64,000 nucleotides of DNA from Ricordea florida (Eukaryota; Cnidaria; Anthozoa; Corallimorpharia; Ricordeidae). Both the position numbers and the translations under genes were made by a program. Under the pieces are notes generated by a model. The model saw nothing but the letters and a program-made list of their open reading frames with translations, was not told where the DNA came from and did no database searches. Of this stretch, positions 1 through 10,000 are shown piece by piece (the stretch's first letter is position 1; each line of letters begins with the position of its first letter). The stretch spans positions 17,016,379 through 17,080,378 of the forward strand of contig OX453281.1 in assembly GCA_949710005.1 (NCBI GenBank). The letters are read 5' to 3'.

Positions 1-45
1 AGGAGTCCCATTACCAGCGGTAAGAAACAAGCAAACAGGATAAAG

Positions 46-1437
46 GTGATACCAATCACCCTTGGCGCATGGAATGTGCGCACACTTCTTGATAGGGCTG
101 GCGCTTCATCAAGACCTGAGAGAAGAACTGCCCTGATCGCCAGAGAGCTGGACCGGTATGGCATCCAGATCGCTGCCCTTATAATTAGCGAGACCCGTCT
201 AGCTGGAGAGGGACAGTTGACAGAAGCTGGTGCTGGCTATACATTCTTTTGGAGTGGCCGTCCTGAAGCAGAGAGACGTGACGCAGGAGTCGGGTTTGCC
301 ATAAAATCCAACTTGGTCAACAAGCTGGCTGCACTTCCCAAAGGTGTCAATGACCGCCTGATGACGCTGCGCCTGCCTCTTCGAGGCAAACATTTTGCCA
401 CACTCATCAGTGCCTATGCGCCTACGATGACCAACCCAGACGATGTGAAGGAGAGGTTCTATGAGGACCTGACAGCCACCATCACTGCAGTGCCCAGGGC
501 AGACAAGCTCATCATTCTTGGTGATTTCAATGCCAGGGTCGGCACCGATCACAAGTCTTGGGAAGGGGTCCTCGGCAAGAACGGCACGGGCAGCTGTAAC
601 AGCAATGGCACGCTTCTGCTGGAGACCTGTGCGGCGCATGAGCTCTTGATCACCAACTCTGTCTTCTGCCTTCCCAAGCGCAACAGGACCTCTTGGATGC
701 ACCCCCACTCAAAACACTGGCACCTATTGGACTATGTCATTGTCAGGCAAAGGGACAGACAGGACGTCAGGGTTACAAAAGCAGTGTGTGGTGCAGAGTG
801 CTGGACTGACCACAGGCTCCTGGTATCTAAGCTAAACATCAAGATCCACCCTCCCAGGAGGCCTCAAGGTCTCAAACCACCAAAGCGTCTGAATGTCTCC
901 AGGCTCACCAATGCCTCTGTCAAGCAATCCCTGGCTGAAGAGCTCACCAGTGTACTGCAGGACCTGAAACTCTCAGGGAACGTAGAGGTGGACTGGGCTG
1001 CGTTCAGAGACACAGTTCACACTGCTGCCTCCAAAGCCATAGGACCCGCCATCCGTAAGCAGCAGGACTGGTTTGACGAGAACGATGATCACATCAGAGA
1101 TCTACTTCAGGAGAAACATCGCCTGCACAGAGCCCACCTCAGTGATCCAACATCTTCCCAAAAACAGTCTGCCCTAAAGAACACCAAAGCAACCATCCAG
1201 CGGGAGCTGCGTCGAATGCAGGACAACTGGCTTAGCAGGAAAGCTGATGAGATCCAGTCCTATGCAGACCAGAACGACAGCAAGAACTTCTACAGCACCC
1301 CCAAGGCCATCTACGGTCCCGCCTCATCAGGATCTTCCTCTCTCCTCAGTGCTGATGGAAGCACTATGGTCACCGACAGAGAGAAGATCCTCGAGCGCTG
1401 GGTCGAGCACTTCAGCGGCTCCTCAGCTGCCCCTCAG
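46..1437 (+). pseudogene. LINE endonuclease (EEP/APE family) and linker, N-terminal half of ORF2
   Basis: This half would encode the metal-dependent endonuclease that nicks target DNA to prime reverse transcription. Family signatures visible in order are the N-terminal GAWNVRTL strand, ISETRL (catalytic glutamate), SAYAPT, LGDFNARVG (Asp/Asn pair) and the C-terminal WTDHRLL with the catalytic TDH. An alpha-helical basic linker follows (about residues 280-450). The open frame runs to 1611, but the sense of the protein switches to frame 3 around 1415-1437, because residues after HFSG lose similarity to LINE proteins while frame 3 reads a normal linker into the RT. This implies a single-base deletion. 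There is a plausible ATG at 46, but the true start may lie upstream. Confidence 0.8.
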
Positions 1438-3110
1438 CCATCAACGACGAAGCCATTGCACGCCTCCCTCAAGTGCCAGTCAACACTGCCCTTGATGAGC
1501 CACCAACTGAAGCTGAAGTCATCAAAGCCATCAGAGGGCTTCCAAATGGCAAAGCACCTGGTGCTGACGCAATTCCAGCAGAACTCTATGCAGCTGGTGG
1601 ACCTCCCCTAACTAAACATCTGGCAGACTTATTCCGCACCATGTGGAACCAAGGGAAGCTGCCCCAGCAGTTCAAAGACGCCTCTATTGTCCCCTTATAC
1701 AAGCGCAAGGGCAACAGGCTGGACTGCAACAACCATCGTGGCATCGCTCTACTGTCAGTGGCGGGAAAGATCCTGGCCAGAATTCTGCTGAACCGCCTGA
1801 CAGAACATCTCGAACATGAAGTCCTCCTGCCGGAGAGTCAGTGCGGATTCAGGCAGGGTCGTGGCACAGTCGACATGATCTTTGCTGCTCGCCAACTCCA
1901 AGAGAAATGCCGAGAACAGAATGTCAGTCTATACTCCACCTTTGTAGATCTGACGAAGGCCTTTGACACTGTCAACCGCCAGGGCCTCTGGAAGATCATG
2001 TCAAATTTCGGCTGCCCAAACGTCTTCATCAACATGGTCCATGAATTCCATGATGAAATGCAGGCACGAGTCCAAGACAACGGTGCATACTCCGAGCCTT
2101 TCCACGTGGAAAACGGTGTCAAGCAGGGCTGTGTCCTGGCACCCACCCTGTTCAGTATGATGTTCTCAGGCATGCTGACAGATGCATTTCGTTCTGGAAA
2201 AATGGGGATAGACTTGCGCTACCGCACTGACGGCGAGCTTTTCAATCTGCGAAGACTCCAGGCCAAGACCAGAGTGCAGATAACCACAGTCTGCGACTTC
2301 CTCTTCGCAGACGACTGCACACTGAACGTAACCAACCAGCTCGAAATGCAGCTGTGCATGAACAACTTTGCCACAGCATGTTCTGACTTTGGCCTCACCA
2401 TCAGCACAAAGAAGACAGAGGTGATGCACCAACCTGCTCCTGGAGCCTTGTACTCTGAACCCCTCATTATTGTGAACGGAGAACAGCTCAAGGCAGCTGA
2501 AAAGTTTGTTTACCTAGGTAGCACCCTGTCGCGTACGGCCAACATTGATGAGGAGGTCATGCGCAGGGTAGCACACAGGAGTGCAGCTTTTGGCAGACTC
2601 CGCAGCTCTGTCTGGGAGCGTAGAGGGCTCAGCCTCCAGACCAACCTCACCGAGGTCCTCCACAGGGCTGAGATGGAGAGCATCTTCGCCATCCTCAAGC
2701 GCTCCCAGCTGAGATGGGCTGGTCATGTCTGCCGCATGACAGACAAACGCCTACCAAAGAGGCTTTTATATGGCGAACTACAACATGGCAAGCGATCACG
2801 CGGCGGCCAGAGGAAGCGATACAAGGACACCCTGAAGGCCAGTCTGAAGAGCTGTGGTCTGGACCCAGAGACCTGGGAGGCCGACGCCCAGTGTCGTACC
2901 AGCTGGCGCTCTGCAGTCAGGCACGGCGTTGCAGATTTTGAAAGGCGACGCATCCGTGAAGCGGTGCAGAAACGACAGCTCCGAAAGGCCAAGGACAGCT
3001 CCTCCCTCCCACCCAGCCAGCCCTCAACCCTAACTTGCCCTCACTGCTACCAGACATTCCTTGCAAGGATTGGCCTCATCAGCCATCTCCGCACCCACAA
3101 ATCACTGTGA
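1438..3110 (+). pseudogene. LINE reverse transcriptase with C-terminal C2H2 finger, internally deleted
   Basis: Reverse transcriptase of the same LINE, one frame away from the endonuclease half. Visible motifs are LPNGKAPGADAIPAEL (RT motif 1), GFRQGRGTVD, TFVDLTKAFDTV (motif A, catalytic Asp), GVKQGCVLAP (motif B) and FLFADDC (motif C, ADD). The C-terminal RSQLRWAGHVCRM and GKRSRGGQRKRYKD blocks and a terminal C2H2 zinc finger (CPHC...HLRTH) are typical of this LINE type. About 50 residues that normally separate the thumb from the RWAGHV block appear to be missing near position 2653, suggesting an in-frame deletion. It ends at a stop at 3108-3110. The frameshift and deletion make it inactive. 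Confidence 0.85.
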
Positions 3111-3164
3111 AGTCTAGTGGTCATCTTCGCATGCGAAGGACGAACACGATACGTTTCAAACAGC

Positions 3165-3600
3165 GAAATTTATGTATTGTTATCGTAACAACCTGCTGCC
3201 TTCGTTGTTTTTAAACTTGTTTGTTACAAATAGTCAAATTCATAGCTATAGCACCAGAACAGCCAACAATTATCGAGTGCATCATTGCCGAACTAATCTA
3301 AAAAAATTTACGATTCTTTACCAAGGACCAAAGATCTGGAATTCCCTTCCTCTTACAATCCCTTCTATGTCAAGTTTTCCTGGCTTTAAGAAAACACTGC
3401 TAGAGTTTTTATTAAAATAATCATTGAATCGGCAAAGCCGCACATTCAGCATTATTATGTAAACATGTTGTTATGTCCCAGGTGGCCTCAAATATAAGCC
3501 TGGTGGTTTCTAGAGGTCACCTCGCCATACATTAAAGCAAGTTTTTAATTGATAATGTATTAAGAAAAGAGGCAAAAATAAATGATGATGATGATGATTA
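3165..3600 (+). mobile_element. 3' fragment of a CR1/L2/Rex1-like LINE
   Basis: The 82-residue open stretch 3172-3420 reads as the extreme C-terminus of a jockey/CR1-group reverse transcriptase. The blocks NYRVHHCRTNLKKFT, GPKIWNSLP and FKKTLLEFLL are the characteristic end of such proteins. A 3' untranslated tail follows and ends in a (GAT)n-like run at about 3583-3599, as is usual for these LINEs. The copy is 5'-truncated. It lies just downstream of the stop codon of the minus-strand death-domain/OTU gene, in opposite orientation, so it may form part of that gene's 3' flank. Confidence 0.75.
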
Positions 3601-3649
3601 AATCTCGAGAAGTCTTTCTCTCACTTGAAACCATAGTAACGCTACAACT

Positions 3650-4036
3650 TTATGCCTTCTCTTTGTTTTTTACAACGTCAGTGCGTTTCATTTCTTTGCG
3701 AAAATCAATAAGTTGACCAACTGTAAGTGCTTGGTTGGAATTAGAGAGAATCGAATGCGTCGGCTTTTCTCTTTGCTCAAGAAGTCTTATATAATCACGA
3801 TCCATCCCAAGTGTCTCGGCCAGGCTCCGGAAATCGTCGAAGAAATCGCGCTTATAGTCGAGCATAGTGAAAAACTTTGGAGTAAACAGGGAAAGGAAGA
3901 TCTTTCGCTGATACAGAACGCTTTTGACAACTTTCCATCTGCCGCGGATCAGCTGTTGGTACATCGCAGTTACCGGTACCAAACGAAAGCATCTGAGAAC
4001 CTTCACTGTTCTGTGAACGTGGAAACTTTGCGCCTT
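3650..4036 (-). CDS. Exon 8, Ser/Gln-rich linker and fourth death domain, frameshifted
   Basis: The acceptor TTGTCCGTTCCAG|AAGGC continues exon 7 in phase 1 and gives a polar linker (EGAKFPRSQNSEGSQ and on) ending VYSKVFHYARL and a stop at 3854-3852. Exactly there another frame takes over with DYKRDFFDDF, RSLAETLGMDRDYIRLLEQ, LTVGQLIDFRKEMKRTDVV and a stop at 3652-3650, a clear death domain. A one-base insertion near 3852-3865 best explains the switch. It could be a real mutation, a polymorphism or an assembly error. An unseen short intron is the alternative. This domain is closer to UNC5/MyD88-type death domains by eye than exons 2-4 are, but the subclass is not certain. Confidence 0.6.
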   Translation of the reverse strand, partial: KAQSFHVHRTVKVLRCFRLVPVTAMYQQLIRGRWKVVKSVLYQRKIFLSLFTPKFFTMLDYKRDFFDDFRSLAETLGMDRDYIRLLEQREKPTHSILSNSNQALTVGQLIDFRKEMKRTDVVKNKEKA

Positions 4037-7000
4037 CTGGAACGGACAATAACATTGCCATTTCAGAAATGAAAGAGAGATCACTACACTGTACAAAGTT
4101 TATCTGTTTTCTCCACAAAAAGGGAGCACTGGTAAAACGGCGAGGAAAGAGAACGCAAATCACAAGAAAAATGGATGGCGAGTGAAAAAGTAAATAGACT
4201 TCGACCACCTCGTGCCGCCTATTGTCAACACGAAATACAGTGTTCCATCATAGATCAAACACCAAGGAAGAAGCTAAAAATACGAAGCGCAAAGTATTTT
4301 CGGTGAAATTTCAGGTGTTTTCTATGTGATGAGACACAAGTATAAAGTATTTGAAACAGTTTTTCAAACCAAATGACAGTAGAAAGAGAAGGCGTAAAAG
4401 AAGCCGTGTTTCAACAAATATCCAACCAAGTCACAGTGCTTGATTTTCATTCTCTTTCACTTACGCATTACCAACGACCCAGCTACTTCCCTCTGCCGAT
4501 AGCGCGATTGCCAGATGACGTTAAAATAACAAATGAAAAGACCTTAAACTGCCCCCCACCCTCAATTTTTTTCTATTTATTTCAACAAGAATACATAATT
4601 TGGTGACGATTAAAAAAAGAAATGAGTAAATCCGTCAAATCCTCTCGAATCTATGAAGGTTTGAATTTGTAATTTTCTGGTTCCCGGCCGCGTGAAAGGA
4701 GGTCTGAAACCTAATGTAGTTGTGATGTCAGCGGGGGAAGTAGATTTGTTCGATTTGAGACGCTTGTGCTATCGGCTTGTTTTCGTCCGAAGTTTCTGCC
4801 CCTGAATCTCGTTAATTTTACCTTCTGGCACAGAAATCATTTAAGACCACAACAAAATGTCATCAAGAAATACAGATTCGCAAGATTCCTTCGACTCCGA
4901 GGACTCTGATGTCTGTTCTCTCTCTCGGAGCAAGACATCGAAAACGAACATGGTGATTTGAAAAAAAACGAACATGGTGATTTAAGAGACTACAAGGCCA
5001 CATAAAAGTACAAAGTAACCACACAGCAGCTCCTGTAACACCAAGAACTACAATGAGGCAACGTTCACACTATAATCCACTTTGGATCCGGTATAAAATT
5101 TGCACGGATGGGCCTTCCGTTCACATTGTAGCTGCTATCCGGTATCAGGTCATGTACCGTCTATCCGTGCAAGTTTTGTAGCTGCTCCAGGAGAAGATAG
5201 AGTTTTGGATCCATAATGGTCTCAAGTTGAGCCGGCACAATATGAACAGCTCAGTTCGGTTACGGTTTCGTCGTTTCGAATTCTGCGCATGGGAAACCAA
5301 ACCGCTGTCTTCTAGCGATTGTGGACGGGTATACCGGAAACATATGAAAATACGAAAACCGCTTTGGTGTGAACAGGTGTAAAACTTGCACGGATTCAAA
5401 CTGCACCTGCACGGATCTACTCTGTACCGATATAGTGATCGTTCAGTAAGACCGTAGCCTAATAAAAAGACAAACATAACGAAACAACAGCTTATGTAAC
5501 ACCAAAAATGACACTGCACGACACCCACATGAAAATACAAATATAACCTAACAAAAGCTGTTTTAACATCAAGAATGACACTAAACAATCCTCAAAGAGC
5601 ACACATGACCCTTAAAGCCCACGCGGCCGGAGCTTATCCCGGTTTCAATAGCATGAAGCACCTGGGAGTATTATTACTACCCCCTGGATGGGATGTTAGT
5701 CCGACGCAGGGTTACCCCCAGCTTACACCGCCAGTACCCATTTATACACGTGCAATCAGCGAAAAAATTACTTGACACATTGTGTTTGAACAATTCTTTT
5801 TAAGTGTAAAATACCCATGCTATTTGTACCACGCTCTAAATGAGTGCAAAATACCCCTCCCCATTCAATGTTCTCTGTTTGTAGCTAAACAACCCGCGAA
5901 ACATTGTTTTTGGGGGAAGGGAGGAAATTGGGCTTCCTAGGAATGCAGAAAGGGAGAACAATCGCATAATAAGGGGATAGAAATGATCGAAGTGTCAACA
6001 ATTTTGTCGCCGATTGTGGGTGGAGAGGGACTGTGTGGAGTTAAATGTCTTGTATAAGGAAACAGCACAGTGAAATCACCAAGGCTCCAACTCCGGACAT
6101 ACTACTGAGGCTCCACTAACCAAACATACCATAACAACAACTTCTGCAACGCCAAAAAAAAAATGCAAGACAATATCTATATGACAATACAAGTGTGACC
6201 AAACAATAACACCAAAAGACACTAAACAATATCAATATGACAATAAAAACGCAACCAAACAATAGCTTCTGTAACACCAAAAGACACTTAACAATATCAA
6301 TATGACAATAAAAACGTAACCAAACAATAGCTTCTGTAACACCAAAAGACACTTAACAATATCAATATGACAATAAAAACGTAACCAAACAATAACCTCT
6401 TTAACACCAAGAAAAGACAATTAAGAATAACCACGAGATTACAAACGTAATGAAGCAATGGCTTCTTTAGCACCACTTAAACTCACTAAAGAGGATTAAT
6501 GCCCTTACCAGGATTAACCCGATGAAGACTAACATAGTGTTCTTCATGGACGTGTCCAAGCACCAGGGGGTTGCCGCTGTGCATAGAGATTTCTGGATCA
6601 ATAAAGACGTCCTTGTGGTTGGGAATACTGCTGACCACACGAATAGAAACGCTAAAACAGTTAGCCGCTGCAATGAGAACAATTTGGTCGCCCCAGGTTC
6701 CCTCACTCTTTAACTTTCCTAAATATTCAGACCATGATGAGGCACTGACAACAAAGTCCATCAGATCTGTCCCGTCAGCCTGCGATAAGAACGATAAAGA
6801 CATTATTAAACTACCTATCAAAGAGATATTAAAAATGTTGATATGAAACAAATGGTGACGCATCGATGGGCACAAAAATGGTTGATAAGGTAATTTGACC
6901 AGAATACAGAAGATGGTAACGTTTTGAGCCTCACTGCGTGGTTTAATCCGCAAATGAAAACGTTTAAACCACACTGTATAGTAAAAGACAGTACCACAGT

Positions 7001-10000
7001 ACCAAAAAAGGAAACGGAAACGGAACGGTACCAGTCTTACTCACTTGCAGAGGGTGAGACGAAAATCAAAAAATCAGCTTGTATTGTACTAGCCCGAAGC
7101 TCTGAGGTGGTAGCCCGAAATTAATATATTCAACAAAGACAATAAAATTTATTTACTGGGCAAGATACATGCTTATTAATAATGTGGAGCATAGATCAAC
7201 TAATTCAACAGTACTTATATAGAAATGCTCGATTTAATGAATGCTTAATCGTTGCAGTTACAACAGACTTTGTATCAACATTTGAACATGAGCGAGAATT
7301 CCAAAGCTAAAAGACCATAATACAGACTACAGCTGATAACATACTTCTGTGTGCTGCAAAGCCATTGTCATTGTCATTGCTGCAAAGCCACGTACTCTAA
7401 AAATAGTTCTACTTTTGAAGACCATAAGTCGCAAATAACTCAGTACCAAATGGAAACTTGTCGTGGAGTAATATTTTACTCAAACACAGACTAGAAATTA
7501 AACCAAAAAATAAAAAAAACCTTCGAATGTGTTCGCTCCTCCAACGCTGTTTACACTCAACGCCAATCGGTCGAAAATTTACGAAATCATAACACAGCAA
7601 AGTTGAAATTTTTCCGAAGGCCATAAGAGCTATGATCGATCGATCAATTAAAATAGTACACTAGTCTAATTAGAAGTTTTTCGGATCGAAATTCAATGAA
7701 GTAAATCTCTTCCAAGCTCTTGGAGAAGTGTGAGAAAGAATATAACATCTTGCCCGCCCGCCTTGCCCGTCGGGCAACCCGTGATCTTAAGACGCTAGCC
7801 CGAAGAATCATTCCACTAGCCCCGGGCTATCGGACAGCACTTTTGTCGCGCCCTGCTTGCAGCTAGAAGCTGAATTGCGGAGGAACCAGAGGGTGAGATC
7901 GGACATCAGCATAAAGAAGGTGCCTCAGTCCATAGATGATCTCAACCCACCCACCCAGACCAATGACAGCACAAGTCAGCTAGACCATTACACCGGGAAC
8001 ACGCCCTACTCTTTTCGAGCAGTGCCATGTGTTCTTTTACGTCCCACATTTACGAATCTAGTATAAAGAGTTGTGAGACGGGGCCTACGGTTTATCGTCC
8101 TAAGATTAGAAAGTCTAACCATATGAAGATGTCATTACCAAGCACTTTCTCCTCAATTATTTTAAGACCCTGAGTGTTGGTCCGGCTGGGGTTTGAACCC
8201 GCGACCTCCCGCACGCTAGTCCAGTGCTCTACCAACTAAGCTAACCGGTGGGCGGTCAACAGTACAGTACTGTTCAGTAGCTTTCCAAAGAATGGTCACA
8301 CTGCATGGTTTGATCCACAGATGAAAAAGTTAGAACCACACTGTATAATAAAACAAACAGTACCACAGTACAGCACTGTTCAGTAGCTTTACAAAGAATG
8401 GTCACACTGCATGGTTTGATCCACAGAGGAAAAAGTTAGAACCACACTGTATAATAAAACAAACAGTACCACAGTACAGTACTGTTCAGTAGCTTTCCAA
8501 AGAATGGTCACACTGCATGGTTTGATCCACAGAGGAAAAAGTTAGAACCACACTGTATAATAAAACAAACAGTACCACAGTACAGTACTGTTCAGTAGCT
8601 TTCCAAAGAATGGTCACACTGCATGGTTTGATCCATAGATGAAAAAGATAGAACCACACTGTATAATAAAACAAACAGTACCACAGTACAGCACTGTTCA
8701 GTAGCTTTCCAAAGAATGGTCACACTGCATGGTTTGATCCAAAAATGAAAAAGGTAGAACCACACTGTATAATAAAACAAACAGTACCACAGTACAGTAC
8801 TGTTCAGTAGCTTTCCAAAGAATGGTCACACTGCATGGTTTGATCCAAAGATGAAAAAGATAGAACCACACTGTATAATAAAACAAACAGTACCACAGTA
8901 CAGCACTGTTCAGTAGCTTTCCAAAGAATGGTCACACTGCATGGTTTGATCCAAAGATGAAAAAGATAGAACCACACTGTATAGTAAAACAAACAGTACC
9001 ACAGTACAGTACTGTTCAGTAGCTTTACAAAGAATGGTCACACTGTATGGTTTGATCCAAAGATGAAAAAGATAGAACCACACTGTATAATAAAACAAAC
9101 AGTACCACAGTACGGTACTGTTCAGTCACACCGGGCCCACAGATGACAAAAAGCTGCATTGTGATGTCTTCAAAAATGGCGCTGGAAATCAAGGTGTTCG
9201 AGAAGAGACTGGGGCAGAGTTATGAAGCCTATAAATAATGGGCCCTCCTGCATTCTGGGAGATCTGTAGTGCTTCATTCAGCGAAAAAGATGGCAGCTTG
9301 TTTCCTGAGCTTTCCGCACATACCAAATATGCCATGCTTTTTATTAGAAAACTCGCTCCACCAAAGCGCATTCTTCGAGGTCTAATGGCGTCGTGTTTGC
9401 CGGCGTTGTAATGCGAAGTTTTCGGCTTGGAAAGAATTTAACAGTGTTCAAAATAACACCACTTCAAAACGAAATTTTGCATCTCTGACATCTGGGTAAG
9501 AATCGTATCGTTTTTGTTTTGCTGAATTTTTGTTTCTATGGCTGTTATATCATATTGAAGTTGGCTCGGATATTGCAGGAGAAGTCCACCTCTGGGTGTT
9601 GGGAATTTTGTCCTTTTTGAAAGAAAAGTCGACAAAGTATTATCCACATAGGCGACTCGATCAGTCCTCGCATGACAGCCTGCAATCCTTGGACTGTGCA
9701 AGTAATAATAGATTCTCCTGCGGACGTTTTGAGCTGGCAGCATCATGCCACACACCAAGAACAGACGATTCGATGTTAATGCCTTTATGAAGACCCGAAA
9801 GGAAGCGAGGGAGAGGGCAGTACAAGAGTGTACAAGTTTGCAAGGAGAAATTAACAGAAACACGAGGAAAATTAATAGACTAAAATCGAAGGTTTGTGGA
9901 ATGTTTGCATTTATGTTTTTAATAGTTGCACTGCAATGCACTTTGTTTAAACTTAAATTACTTTTTTAAGCAAACTATAAGGTATGCGTGAAGACACACA

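Larger units (their letters stand above)
1..3152 (+). mobile_element. APE-type LINE (non-LTR retrotransposon), decayed, cut by window start
   Basis: One element spans the window start to about 3152. It carries an N-terminal endonuclease/exonuclease/phosphatase domain and a reverse transcriptase in another frame, so it is frameshifted. After the stop at 3110 a short 3' tail runs to about 3152; a different LINE fragment starts shortly after. The 5' end is outside the window. Base composition is clearly more GC-rich than the surroundings, which fits an element brought in from elsewhere. The exact clade (RTE-like or another APE clade) cannot be fixed by eye. Confidence 0.85.
4037..6508 (-). other. 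Intron 7 of the death-domain/OTU gene
   Basis: This intron holds no recognised gene. It contains a MITE-like unit and 65-bp minisatellite copies (separate entries). 4037-4850 and 5600-6116 show nothing identifiable. One short plus-strand ORF at 4857-4961 (MSSRNTDSQDSFDSEDSDV...) is acidic and Ser-rich, but has no support as a gene. Confidence 0.5.

Noticed and set aside
199-708. 169-residue minus-strand ORF opposite the LINE endonuclease
   Set aside because: Shadow of the plus-strand ORF, which carries the recognised motifs.
8486-9098. Series of identical-looking 62-residue minus-strand ORFs
   Set aside because: They are frame by-products of the 106-bp satellite; unit length is not a multiple of 3, and they lack independent coding signs.
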